From assembly GCA_017509155.1 (NCBI GenBank), contig JAFWQE010000121.1, positions 1-32,545 on the forward strand: DNA of 32,545 nucleotides, read 5' to 3'. The position numbers and the translations under genes are program-made. The stretch is from Prevotella sp. (GTDB lineage: Bacteria; Bacteroidota; Bacteroidia; Bacteroidales; Bacteroidaceae). The notes under the pieces were generated by a model. The model saw only the letters and a list, made by a program, of their open reading frames with translations, was not told where the DNA came from and did no database searches. Below are positions 9,501 to 16,672 of this stretch, piece by piece. How positions within the stretch are numbered: the stretch's first letter is position 1; each line of letters opens with the position of its first letter.

Positions 9501-10359
9501 TGCCACCGCCCATGCGGTCGCGAATCTCACCGCCAGTACCCGTGGAAGCACCGTTGAAGGGCTCCACCGTGGTGGGGAAGTTATGGGTTTCGGCCTTCAG
9601 CGAGATAACGCTCTCGATGTCTTTCACCTGGAACCAGTCGGCAGTGCTCTGGTCTGCGGGGGCGAACTGCTCCACCACAGGCCCTTCGGAGAACGCCACG
9701 TTGTCCTTGTAGGCTGAAAGTATCTTGTGCGGATTCTCCGCCGTGGTCTTCTTGATCATCTGGAAGAGGCTCATCTCTTCTTCCTTTCCGTCGATGACGA
9801 ACGTGCCGCCGAAGATCTTGTGGCGGCAGTGCTCGGAGTTGATCTGGGCAAAGCCGAAGATCTCGGAGTCGGTGAGCGGACGGCCCAGCTGCTTCTCAAT
9901 GTTGTGCAGATAGGCAATCTCTTCGGGCGAGAGGGCCAGTCCCTCCTGCTCGTTGTAGGCTTCGAGGTCGGCAACGTGCTTGATGGGCTCGGGCTCGATG
10001 TTCACCCTGAACACGTTCTGGTCCAGTCCTTTGTTGTAGGGACGCTGCAGCATGGGGTCGTAGACATCCTCGGGGATGGAACCGTCTGCCGCAAGACTGC
10101 CACTGTCCACGGGAACATACTCCTCGATGCGCGTTATGCCACGAAGTCCCATGTTCTGGGTTATCTCCACGGCATTGGTGCTCCACGGCGTGATCATCTC
10201 ACGTCTTGGCCCCACGAAATGGCCCTCAAGAGCGGCTGCGTCCAGCAACTGGGCATCGCCATAAAGCCAGCATAACTCATTGATTTCCTGTTGATCCAAC
10301 TGATGATCAACCTCTGTTGCAATCACATGTTGTGACGGAGTCTTGAAGAAAAGTATCAT
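6517..10359 (-). CDS. purL: Phosphoribosylformylglycinamidine synthase, single-chain PurL
   Basis: A 1280-residue cytosolic enzyme of de novo purine synthesis that converts FGAR, ATP and glutamine to FGAM. Visible parts are the N-terminal linker region, the first synthetase lobe (EHCRHKIF, SLKAETHNFPTTVEPFNGASTGTGGEIRD, GGVGYGKKRD), the second lobe (HDISAGGLITTLLEM), and the C-terminal glutamine amidotransferase domain. That domain has nucleophile Cys1100 in LGICNGCQLM and the His1238/Glu1240 pair in MMPHLER. Length fits the proteobacterial/Bacteroidetes single-chain type. The oddity is a stretch of about 28 residues (about 1116-1143) between the cysteine loop and MLHNDSHKFES. It is low in conservation-like character and encoded by a palindromic sequence (6931-7014). 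Transcription probably starts from the promoter at 10393-10423. Confidence 0.97.
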   Translation of the reverse strand: MILFFKTPSQHVIATEVDHQLDQQEINELCWLYGDAQLLDAAALEGHFVGPRREMITPWSTNAVEITQNMGLRGITRIEEYVPVDSGSLAADGSIPEDVYDPMLQRPYNKGLDQNVFRVNIEPEPIKHVADLEAYNEQEGLALSPEEIAYLHNIEKQLGRPLTDSEIFGFAQINSEHCRHKIFGGTFVIDGKEEEMSLFQMIKKTTAENPHKILSAYKDNVAFSEGPVVEQFAPADQSTADWFQVKDIESVISLKAETHNFPTTVEPFNGASTGTGGEIRDRMGGGTGSWPIAGTAVYMTSYTRSDEAREWERILPVRQWLYQTPEQILIKASNGASDFGNKFGQPLICGSVLTFEHQEEEPDASASTMYAYDKVIMLAGGVGYGKKRDCLKKEPQKGNKIVVVGGDNYRIGLGGGSVSSVDTGRYSNGIELNAVQRANPEMQKRAYNLVRALVEEDNNPVVSIHDHGSAGHLNCLSELVEECGGEIDMTKLPIGDKTLSAKEIIANESQERMGLLIDEQHIDHVRQIAERERAPLYVVGETTGDAHFSFRQGDGVKPFDLDVAQMFGHSPKTIMVDKTVERKYAPVEVAQTETNESLVEKVEKVLSLEAVACKDWLTNKVDRSVTGKIARQQCQGELQLPLSDCGVVALDYRGKKGIATALGHAPQAGLASPEAGSVLSVAEALTNLVWAPLQDGLNSVSLSANWMWPCRSQEGEDARLYSAVRALSDFCCAIGVNVPTGKDSLSMTQQYPNGQKVISPGTVIVSAGGEVSDVRKVVSPVLVNDKNSSLYHIDFSFDKQQLGGSAFAQTQGKVGSDVPTVKNPEYFVDCFNALQELIKRGWVMAGHDISAGGLITTLLEMTFANTTGGIHVNLHDLDGSVVNNLLAENPGVVIQVSDQHKLDLKEFLEDVGVGYAKIGYPTPKERTIVVKKGENEYTFDINQLRDVWYRPSYLLDRRQSRNGCAEQRFENYKKQPLEMKFNHDFTGKLSQYGLKARHDVKNGHPKAAIIREKGTNGEREMAYSLYLAGFDVKDVMMTDLISGRETLEDIQMIVFCGGFSNSDVLGSAKGWAGAFLFNPKAKEALQRFYAREDTLSLGICNGCQLMVELGLTDNGELRTERYDDASSTDAADSSQASVLGSPLKARMLHNDSHKFESEFITVQIPQNDSVMFGSLSGSKLGLWVAHGEGKFHLPGSEADYHIIAKYNYSGYPANPNGSDFDVAGICSADGRHLAMMPHLERAIFPWQCAWYPQRRRQDDVTPWIEAFVNARRWIEKRGRV
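6931..7014 (-). repeat. Palindromic repeat-like insertion inside purL, in frame
   Basis: The segment contains a 10-bp perfect inverted repeat, CTGAGAACTG at 6955-6964 and CAGTTCTCAG at 7002-7011, extended by degenerate GGACTGAGG/CTCAGTTC copies. It encodes about 28 Ser-, Ala- and Asp-rich residues placed between two conserved blocks of the glutaminase domain. From memory the family usually joins these blocks with a short loop. The reading frame is kept. Confidence 0.6.
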
Positions 10360-10375
10360 TCTATACCTTATAATA

Positions 10376-10387
10376 ATAAACGTTTAT
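10376..10387. promoter_or_regulatory. ATAAACGTTTAT palindrome at the purL transcription start
   Basis: A perfect 12-bp palindrome lies 6-17 bases downstream of the -7 element, over the expected transcription start and 17 bases upstream of the purL start codon. Its AAACGTTT core is the core of LacI-family operators, including the enterobacterial PurR box. An operator function is inference. Confidence 0.4.
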
Positions 10388-10392
10388 GCCTA

Positions 10393-10423
10393 CAAAGGTA
10401 CGACTTTTTGGCGAAATATCAAA
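10393..10423 (-). promoter_or_regulatory. Bacteroidetes-type promoter of purL
   Basis: On the minus strand, TTTG (10420-10423) is followed after 19 bases by TACCTTTG (10393-10400), matching the -33/-7 consensus of the primary Bacteroidetes sigma factor. Predicted transcription start is near 10387, leaving a leader of about 28 bases. Confidence 0.75.
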
Positions 10424-10486
10424 ACAAAGAGCCGAGATAATTAAACAATTAGGACCACTACCCTCCCCGATGGCCCTCGCCAAACA

Positions 10487-10518
10487 GAAAAACCATCAGC
10501 CGGCAAGGCCTCCCCGGC
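10487..10518 (-). terminator. Possible terminator after the glycosyltransferase genes
   Basis: GCCGG and CCGGC arms (10499-10518) form a short GC stem immediately after the stop codon at 10519. A run of five T on the minus strand (10488-10492) follows about seven bases beyond the stem. The gap makes it a weak example. Confidence 0.35.
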
Positions 10519-11307
10519 CTAAGAAAGCTTCCTGAGCAACTGGCGGAAAGCGAACCATACGTGCATCAGGATGGTCGATGGCGTGCCGTAGTGGTGGCAC
10601 ATCACTCGGTAGCGCTCCTTGAGCGAGTCGCGGTGATGCAGCGTGGTCTGCCCCTCTTTCAAGTAGTCCACCAGCGTCAGATGGGTGTTTGCCATGGGGC
10701 GTTTCTGGCGCTCGCCTTCCTTCATCACGCGGATGCACCAGTCCACATCGGCCGAATAGCGGTAGGCGAGGTCGTAGTCCGTGTGGCGGGCGATGTCGGT
10801 GAGGGCATAGAAAGCCTGGTGGCAGACGGTCATTCCCTGTCGGAACGAGCGCCACGACAAAGTCTCCGGCGGTCGCAGGTGTCGCTTTCCGAGCAGACGA
10901 CCTTCGTTGTCCACTACGTCAGTGTCGCCATATACCACCGCCGGCATCACCTCCTGGTCAGCCGCTTCTGCCACTTTCCGCAGCGTGTCGGGACTGTGCA
11001 GCGTGTCGCCAGCGTTGAGAAACACCAGGTAATGGCCCGTGGCCATGTGCAAACCTTTGTTCATGGCGTCGTAGAGACCGTTGTCGGGCTCCGACACGAT
11101 GACCACCTCATGGCCGTTGGCAGCCTGCTCCGACGCCTGCTTGTAGGCGTTGGCCAGTGCCAGTGTGCCATCGGTGGAGGCCCCGTCCACAATGAGATGC
11201 TCCACATTGTCGTAGGTCTGTGCCAGCACACTGTCGAGCGTGCGCTTCAGCACCGCCTCCGCGCGGAAGGTAACGGTGATGACTGTTATCTTGATGTTGC
11301 TTTTCAT
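10519..11307 (-). CDS. Family 2 (GT-A) glycosyltransferase
   Basis: A 262-residue soluble glycosyltransferase. The N-terminal nucleotide-binding fold is plain: ITVITVTFRAEAVLKRTLDSVLAQTY, then LIVDGASTDGT with Asp41 and Asp46, SEPDNGLYDAMNKGL, and FLNAGD with Asp101 at the metal-binding DxD-like position. These motifs match WcaA/WcaE-type enzymes that add a sugar during polysaccharide or glycolipid assembly. Donor and acceptor cannot be read from sequence. No membrane helix is visible, so it is cytosolic or peripheral. Its start overlaps the stop of the upstream glycosyltransferase by four bases (ATGA at 11304-11307), indicating translational coupling. Confidence 0.9.
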   Translation of the reverse strand: MKSNIKITVITVTFRAEAVLKRTLDSVLAQTYDNVEHLIVDGASTDGTLALANAYKQASEQAANGHEVVIVSEPDNGLYDAMNKGLHMATGHYLVFLNAGDTLHSPDTLRKVAEAADQEVMPAVVYGDTDVVDNEGRLLGKRHLRPPETLSWRSFRQGMTVCHQAFYALTDIARHTDYDLAYRYSADVDWCIRVMKEGERQKRPMANTHLTLVDYLKEGQTTLHHRDSLKERYRVMCHHYGTPSTILMHVWFAFRQLLRKLS

Positions 11308-12566
11308 GGCTCGTCGTCTTTTCCTTCGTACACCTCAATATATCGCTTTGCCACGCTTCCCTGCGACCAGCACCGTGTCACTTTGCGCTGTGCCTCGGTG
11401 GCCAGTGCGCCGGCATTGGCCTCGCTGAGCACCCAGGCCAGTCCGCGCGCCAGGTCGTCGGCGTCGCGGTAGTTGGCCACATAGCCGTTCTTCTTGTGGT
11501 CAATCATCTCGGGAATGCCGCCTGTCCGGAACCCCACGCAGGGCACGCCGCAGGCCATAGCCTCCATGATCGTGTTGGGCAGGTTTTCCGAGAGCGACGG
11601 CAGCACAAACAGGTCGCAAGCGCTGTAGAGGGCGGCTATGCGGTGGGCGTCGTTCACATATCCCTGTGCAAACACCGGCATCTGGAACGCCTTGGCCACT
11701 TCCTCGGCATGTCCGCCCAGCACCACGAGGCCCGTCTCCTTGGCCAGTTGCGGATGCGTCTCGCCCAATAGGCGGCACGCCTCGGCCAGATAGTCCATGC
11801 CCTTGTAGGGGTTGGTGGCGCGCTGCGACACGAAAGCAATGAGCTTTTTCCCAGCAGGCAGTCCCAGCTGCTGTCGCATGGCCCGTCGGTCGGCAGGGTG
11901 GAACACGGTGGTGTCTATCGCATTGGGAATGCTCACCACGCGCTGTCCCTTGAGCAGTGCGCTCTGCCGGGCCTCGCCGGCCAGCCATTGGCTGCACGCC
12001 ACAAACGTAATCCGGTGTCCTTCCAGCATGCTTTGCTTGCGGCGCCATGCCGCGGCGGCCGCGTCGTTTTCAGAACCGCCGCCGGGAAGATAGGGACAAT
12101 GGCAGCAGCCGGTGGTGAACTGGCGGCACGTCAGCGTCAGATGGCAGAGGGCGGTGGCGGGCCACATGTCGTGCATTGTCCAGACCACGCGCTTGCCGCT
12201 GTCGAGAATGCGGCGGATGTTGTTCAGCGAGAGCATGCCCTGATTGACCCAATGCAGGTGCACGACGTCGGCTTCCTGGAACTCTCGCGTGCGGGTGATG
12301 TCGCTGCCGGCACAGCCAACGTCGAGGTCCCACAGGTGTTTCCTCCCCAGACGGAGCCGCCACCACACCGCCAGTCGCTCGCGCAGGAAGTTCCATTGTC
12401 CCCGCCAGCCGTCGCCCCACTGGCTCACCAGCAGGTCGTCGGTAGACTTGTCTCTCACCAGCATGCGCGCCTTCACGCCGTTGTTGTTCAGCGCCATCAG
12501 CAGGCGGTTGGCAGCCAGGGCGGCGCCTCCCGTTCGCTCGCTCGTGTTCACTATCAGTACTCTCAT
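11304..12566 (-). CDS. Family 4-type (GT-B) glycosyltransferase
   Basis: A 420-residue GT-B glycosyltransferase. The N-terminal half begins MRVLIVNTSERTGGAALAANRL, a typical acceptor-side Rossmann start, and contains VVHLHWVNQGMLSL and VWTMHDMWP. The C-terminal half has VSIPNAIDTTVFHP, a LIAFVSQRATNPYKGMDYL donor-domain start, and an EX7E retaining motif at Glu327/Glu335 in SENLPNTIMEAMACGVP, followed by GGIPEMI. It probably acts in cell-surface polysaccharide synthesis with the coupled GT2 gene. Only these two genes of such a pathway are present here. A -7-like TACATTTG (12605-12612, minus strand) lies upstream, but the -33 box is weak. Confidence 0.92.
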   Translation of the reverse strand: MRVLIVNTSERTGGAALAANRLLMALNNNGVKARMLVRDKSTDDLLVSQWGDGWRGQWNFLRERLAVWWRLRLGRKHLWDLDVGCAGSDITRTREFQEADVVHLHWVNQGMLSLNNIRRILDSGKRVVWTMHDMWPATALCHLTLTCRQFTTGCCHCPYLPGGGSENDAAAAAWRRKQSMLEGHRITFVACSQWLAGEARQSALLKGQRVVSIPNAIDTTVFHPADRRAMRQQLGLPAGKKLIAFVSQRATNPYKGMDYLAEACRLLGETHPQLAKETGLVVLGGHAEEVAKAFQMPVFAQGYVNDAHRIAALYSACDLFVLPSLSENLPNTIMEAMACGVPCVGFRTGGIPEMIDHKKNGYVANYRDADDLARGLAWVLSEANAGALATEAQRKVTRCWSQGSVAKRYIEVYEGKDDEP

Positions 12567-12659
12567 GCCGCTACAGTTGGGTTGTTCTTTTGGTTTTGTT
12601 GATGCAAATGTAGGAAAAAAAAAGCAGAAAGGGTATCGTTTTGCGGAAAAAGTGCGCCG

Positions 12660-12673
12660 TGCAAACGTTTACA
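12660..12673. promoter_or_regulatory. LacI-family-type operator between divergent glycosyltransferase and amylase genes
   Basis: TGCAAACGTTTACA is a 14-bp palindrome with one mismatched pair and a central CG, the form typical of LacI/CcpA/PurR-class operators. It lies 57 bases upstream of the amylase -7 element and about 50 bases upstream of the glycosyltransferase -7-like box, so it could serve either. No LacI-family gene is in the window. Confidence 0.45.
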
Positions 12674-12706
12674 CAAACAAAAAACGCAAAACCATGGGCC
12701 ATCGAA

Positions 12707-12737
12707 TTGGTGGTTTCGGCTGAATTGCTTATCTTTG
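12707..12737 (+). promoter_or_regulatory. Promoter of the amylase-galactanase unit
   Basis: TTGG (12707-12710) is followed after 19 bases by TATCTTTG (12730-12737). The -7 element matches TAnnTTTG exactly; the -33 box is a partial match. Predicted start of transcription is near 12743, giving a leader of about 28 bases before the ATG at 12771. Confidence 0.7.
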
Positions 12738-12770
12738 CAATGTCAAACACTAATTAAAAAGCGGAAGGAA

Positions 12771-14828
12771 ATGAAAGAGAAAATCAAGACATTGATCAGT
12801 GTGGGTGTCAAGGCCATTGTGGTTCTTGTCATGCTGTTTGTGACGGGCAGCAGCCAGAATGCTAATGCCCAGGGATGGCCCGAAAACTATGGAGGCGTCA
12901 TGCTGCAGGGTTTCTTCTGGGACTCCTACAGTGCCTCGCAGTGGACAAAACTGAGCAGTCAGGCCGACGACCTCGCCCAGACATTCAGCCTGGTGTGGGT
13001 GCCTCAGAGCGGCAACTGTGGCGGACAGTCCATGGGCTACGACGACCTCTATTGGTTCAACAACTACGACAGCTCGTTCGGCACGGAACAGGCCCTGCGC
13101 GACATGATCAAGACATTCCGCGACAAAGGCCTCGGAACCATCGCCGACGTGGTCATCAACCACCGCAAGAGCCTCAACTCGTGGACCGATTTCCCCAAGG
13201 AAGTCTACAAGGGTGTGACCTATCAGCTCACCTGGCAGGACATCTGTGCCGACGATGAAGCGGCGAGCAACGGCCACCAGTGTGGCCCCAACAAGGACAC
13301 AGGAGAAGGATGGGACGGCATGCGCGACCTGGATCACAAGAGCCAGAACGTGCAGACCAACGTGAAAGCCTATCTGGATTTCCTGCTCAACGACCTCGGA
13401 TATGCCGGCTTCCGCTACGACATGGTGAAAGGCTATGCGGCGGAATACACCCGCATGTACAACACTTCGGCCAAGCCGCAGTTCTCAGTGGGTGAGTACT
13501 GGGACAGCAGTTCGCGCATCAGCAACTGGATAGACAACACCGCACAGGACGGCACTCCCACGAGTGCTGCCTTCGACTTCCAGTTCCGCTATACCGTGCG
13601 CAACGCCGCCAACAACGGCGACTGGACGCGACTGGGGCAGCAGAACGACGGCAACTGGCCCCTCGTGAGCAACAACTATCAGCAGGCTAAATACAGCCGC
13701 TGGGCGGTGACTTTCGTCGAGAACCACGACACCGAGCGGAGGGCCAATGCCGAGCAAGACCCGCTCAACAAGGACACGCTGGCCGCCAACGCCTATCTGC
13801 TGGCCATGCCCGGAACGCCGTGTGTCTTCCTCAAGCACTGGCAGGCCTACCGCCCAGAGATAAAGGCCATGGTGGAGGCACGCCGCGTCGCTGGCATCAA
13901 CAACCTCAGCACCTATTCCAACATGCGGTCGAACAAGGCCTACTATTCCAACATCGTGAAGACCAACGGCGAGAACCGTCTGCTCTTCGTCTTGGGAAAA
14001 ACCGACGGCTTCGTGCCCAGCGATGCCCAGTGGAAGGAGATTCTTTCGGGCTATCATTATAAGTACTACCTGTGGCGCGCCCTCGAAACAGCCTGGGCCA
14101 ACCGTGCTTCGGGCACCTACGAAGAGCCGTTCGACGTTCGCCTGACTGCCGTCAGCGAGGCCGCCGACGCACAGCTCGTCTACACCCTCGACGGCACCAC
14201 GCCCACGGCCAGCAGCCCGCGCGTGGCCGACGGCACGACAATCCGCATCGACGGAGACTGCACACTCACCCTCGGACTGCTCGTAGGAGGAGCCGTTAAA
14301 GGAGTGGTGAAGCGCGAGTACAAGATGAAGACTGTGAACCGCACCGACATCACCGTCTACGTGAATACCGATGCCGTGGGATGGACCACCGTGAACTTCT
14401 GGACATGGGGCGGCGACGACACCCACGCTCCGCAGCACGCTTCATGGCCCGGCGACCGGATTACAGACACCAAGACCATCAACGGCAAGAAGTGGTACTA
14501 CAAGACCTTCACGCTCAACTCCGACGACGACTTCGTCAACTTCGTGTTCAGCACGGGCAGCGGCTCGCCGCAGACCGTCGACATTGAGAACGTGCGCTCC
14601 GACAGGTTCTTCGAGATCAGCACCGAGAAGAGCGGCGACAAGCACAAGGTGGACGACGTGACGGGCACCACAGGCGTCGACATCGTGGAGTGGATGGCAC
14701 CCAGCAGCTCGGCAAGGCCCAGCGGCGTGTACTCGCTCGACGGACAGCTGGTGCGCCAGGGAACGTCCACCAGCCAGCTGCCACGCGGCATCTACGTGGT
14801 CAACGGCCGCAAGGTGGTGGTGCGATAA
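12771..14828 (+). CDS. Secreted GH13 alpha-amylase with chitobiase-like, CBM26-like and C-terminal tail domains
   Basis: A 685-residue starch-degrading enzyme. The ATG at 12771 is chosen because a hydrophobic signal segment ending NANAQ (about residues 11-34) follows at once and AAGGAA precedes it; an upstream TTG would lie inside the promoter. GH13 motifs are complete: ADVVINHR (126-133), nucleophile Asp217 in FRYDMVKGY, acid/base Glu242 in GEYW, and Asp320 in FVENHDT. Residues about 450-520 resemble a chitobiase C-terminal-like beta-sandwich (YTLDGTTPTASS). About 525-630 resemble a CBM26-type starch-binding module (VYVNTDAVGWTTVNFWTW). The last 40 residues form a GVYSLDGQ...GIYVVNGRKVVVR tail. 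It is followed after 15 bases by the GH53 gene. No lipobox is seen. Confidence 0.93.
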   Translation: MKEKIKTLISVGVKAIVVLVMLFVTGSSQNANAQGWPENYGGVMLQGFFWDSYSASQWTKLSSQADDLAQTFSLVWVPQSGNCGGQSMGYDDLYWFNNYDSSFGTEQALRDMIKTFRDKGLGTIADVVINHRKSLNSWTDFPKEVYKGVTYQLTWQDICADDEAASNGHQCGPNKDTGEGWDGMRDLDHKSQNVQTNVKAYLDFLLNDLGYAGFRYDMVKGYAAEYTRMYNTSAKPQFSVGEYWDSSSRISNWIDNTAQDGTPTSAAFDFQFRYTVRNAANNGDWTRLGQQNDGNWPLVSNNYQQAKYSRWAVTFVENHDTERRANAEQDPLNKDTLAANAYLLAMPGTPCVFLKHWQAYRPEIKAMVEARRVAGINNLSTYSNMRSNKAYYSNIVKTNGENRLLFVLGKTDGFVPSDAQWKEILSGYHYKYYLWRALETAWANRASGTYEEPFDVRLTAVSEAADAQLVYTLDGTTPTASSPRVADGTTIRIDGDCTLTLGLLVGGAVKGVVKREYKMKTVNRTDITVYVNTDAVGWTTVNFWTWGGDDTHAPQHASWPGDRITDTKTINGKKWYYKTFTLNSDDDFVNFVFSTGSGSPQTVDIENVRSDRFFEISTEKSGDKHKVDDVTGTTGVDIVEWMAPSSSARPSGVYSLDGQLVRQGTSTSQLPRGIYVVNGRKVVVR

Positions 14829-14843
14829 CAATCAAGAAAAACG

Positions 14844-16100
14844 ATGAATATGAAGAAGAAACTGCTCATGGCCGCGCTGATGCTGCTGGCTGCAACCGGC
14901 ATGAAGGCGCAGCGAATGGCAGGCGGCGACCTGTCGATGCTGCCCAAATATGAGGCCGCAAAAGTGAACTACTACGATGCCAACGGCAACCTCATCGCCG
15001 ACGTGCTGCAGCACATGCGCGATGAGGCCGGCTACTCCATCGTGCGCATACGCCTCTTTGTGAATCCCACAAAGGAAACGGGCGTCGTGCAGGACCTGGA
15101 ATACGTGAAGGCGCTGGGCAAGCGCGTGAAGGAAAAGGGAATGAAGCTGATGGTGGACTTCCACTACAGCGACACCTGGGCCGACCCGTCCAACCAGTGG
15201 ACGCCGGAACAATGGAAGTCGCTCAACGACAACGAACTCGCGCAGAAGGTCTACGACTACACCAAGGACTGCCTGCAGCAGCTCACCAATGCCGGCGCCA
15301 AGCCCGACTACATACAGACGGGCAACGAAATCAGCTATGGAATGCTGTGGGGACCAAAGGGCACCGGCTCGCCCAAGAAGTGCTACACCAGCAGCGACGC
15401 CAACTGGAGTCGCTTCCGCTCACTGCTCGCCAAGGCCGCACAGGCCTGCAGGGAGGAGTGCCCAGAGGCGAAAATAATCATCCACACGGAGCGCACAAAC
15501 AACTGGAGCACCACCAAAGGCATCTATGAGAGACTGGCATCGGCCGACTACGACATCATCGGACTGAGCTACTATCCCGAGTGGCACAACAACCTGGCAA
15601 CGCTGAAAAGCACCATCCAGAACCTGAAGAACACCTTCCCGCAGAAACCCGTCATGATTGTGGAGACTGGCTATTTCAACAACTGGTACAACAGCAATGC
15701 CACCTACGACTTCACGTCCACATGGCCGGCCACGCCAGAAGGGCAGAACAAGTTCCTCACCCAGCTGGTGGAAACCGTGGAGCCGCTCGACAACGTGCAG
15801 GCCATTCTCTACTGGTTCCCCGAGGAGAATCCCTACAAGCCGGGCTCAGGCCAGTATAACAATGTGTACAATCCGTGGTTCAACCATGGACTCTTCGCCC
15901 CCGAGACGGGTCGCGCGCATCCGGGCCTCTATGCGCTGAAGCCCTATTCCAACGTAGGCAGCGGCATCGCAACGCTCAACAGCGACGCCAACCCATCGAC
16001 GCAAGCCGTCTACACCCTCGACGGACGCCGCCTCCCCGCCCAGCAGTCTCTGCGCCCGGGCATCTACATCAAGGACGGGCGAAAGGTCGTGGTGAAGTGA
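14844..16100 (+). CDS. Secreted GH53 arabinogalactan endo-beta-1,4-galactanase
   Basis: A 418-residue enzyme predicted to cut beta-1,4-galactan side chains of pectin. The signal peptide ends about residue 22 (GMKAQ). GH53 hallmarks are VRIRLFVNP, LMVDFHYSDTWADP, acid/base Glu162 in IQTGNEISYGMLWG, LSYYPEW and nucleophile Glu274 in VIVETGYF-type sequence (MIVETGYFNNW). The C-terminus carries a tail (VYTLDGRRLP...GIYIKDGRKVVVK) closely like that of the amylase just upstream. The start may be the second Met, two codons downstream. Only 15 bases separate it from the amylase stop, so one transcript is likely although the enzymes act on different glycans. Confidence 0.94.
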   Translation: MNMKKKLLMAALMLLAATGMKAQRMAGGDLSMLPKYEAAKVNYYDANGNLIADVLQHMRDEAGYSIVRIRLFVNPTKETGVVQDLEYVKALGKRVKEKGMKLMVDFHYSDTWADPSNQWTPEQWKSLNDNELAQKVYDYTKDCLQQLTNAGAKPDYIQTGNEISYGMLWGPKGTGSPKKCYTSSDANWSRFRSLLAKAAQACREECPEAKIIIHTERTNNWSTTKGIYERLASADYDIIGLSYYPEWHNNLATLKSTIQNLKNTFPQKPVMIVETGYFNNWYNSNATYDFTSTWPATPEGQNKFLTQLVETVEPLDNVQAILYWFPEENPYKPGSGQYNNVYNPWFNHGLFAPETGRAHPGLYALKPYSNVGSGIATLNSDANPSTQAVYTLDGRRLPAQQSLRPGIYIKDGRKVVVK

Positions 16101-16113
16101 GAAACTTATCTCT

Positions 16114-16242
16114 CAGGAGTACAGGAGTGCAGGAGTTACAGGAGTTGCAGACGTTAGTTTTATTTGCTCAACATACAGAATCGTACTAAAAGTATCGTCT
16201 GCAACTTCTGAACTCCTGAACTCCTGAACTCCCGAACTCCTG
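16114..16242. repeat. Large imperfect hairpin of GGAGTT-type units
   Basis: The left arm (16114-16153) repeats CAGGAGT-like units of 9-11 bases and ends GTTGCAGACG. The right arm (16196-16242) is its near reverse complement, starting CGTCTGCAAC and repeating GAACTCCT. The loop is about 42 bases. It starts 14 bases after the GH53 stop codon and may fold in the transcript. Related units occur at 19345-19380. Confidence 0.8.
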
Positions 16243-16281
16243 AAATTTGAATGAGAAACCTGCCACAGCAGCAACTATAAA

Positions 16282-16327
16282 GAAAGGGCAAAGGCCGTGT
16301 ATTCGTCGGCCTTTGCCCTTTCCTTTT
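16282..16327 (+). terminator. Strong intrinsic terminator downstream of amylase-galactanase
   Basis: A perfect 15-bp stem is formed by 16282-16296 (GAAAGGGCAAAGGCC) and 16308-16322, with an 11-base loop and a T-rich tail (CTTTT). It fits termination of the plus-strand GH13-GH53 transcript. Confidence 0.75.
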
Positions 16328-16413
16328 GCCCGCACTTCCAGACAAAACCGCCGGAAATGAACGGCTAAACTGACGAATCGTCAAGACAAAAGCGACAGAT
16401 TGGCGAGACAATT

Positions 16414-16501
16414 CCAATGGAATCGTTGAACGAAACCAATGGAATCGTTGAACAAAATCAATGGAATGGTTGAACGAAATCAATGGGATTGTTTCAGAAA
16501 A
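16414..16501 (+). repeat. Four tandem 22-nt repeats (family copy 1)
   Basis: Units start at 16414, 16436, 16458 and 16480 and follow the pattern YCAATGGRATNGTTGAACRAAA with a few changes. Each unit can pair locally through ATTCC/GGAAT half-sites. A period of 22 is not a multiple of three, so it is unlikely to code. A second four-unit copy on the other strand is at 29053-29140. Confidence 0.85.
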
Positions 16502-16635
16502 ACGCCAAATAAACTTCATTTATTTGCCAAAAGAAGTGAAGAAAAACGCCAGATAAAATTCAGGAAACCGTCAGTCTGTCCGAGCGGGAGCATCAGACAG
16601 TTTCACTGAAGAAAACGGGCCGTTTGTTTAAAACA
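16502..16635. other. Gene-free spacer
   Basis: AT-rich sequence between the 22-nt repeats and the candidate small-RNA promoter. No ORF, promoter pair or stable hairpin was recognised in it. The remaining part, 16757-16840, likewise shows only sequence downstream of the TolC stop codon. Confidence 0.5.
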
Positions 16636-16667
16636 TTTGCGGATGACGGGCAACGGCCGTACCTTTG
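16636..16667 (+). promoter_or_regulatory. Consensus promoter of an orphan transcript
   Basis: TTTG (16636-16639) is followed after 20 bases by TACCTTTG (16660-16667), an exact Bacteroidetes -33/-7 pair. No gene follows on this strand before a terminator at 16729-16755. Confidence 0.7.
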
Positions 16668-16672
16668 CACCG

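Noticed and set aside
16414-16501. CRISPR array
   Set aside because: The 22-nt units are directly contiguous with no spacers, are degenerate, and no cas genes are present.
16160-16519. Minus-strand frame of 119 codons over the repeat region
   Set aside because: It translates the 22-nt repeats and hairpin; the period is not a multiple of three and no domain is seen.
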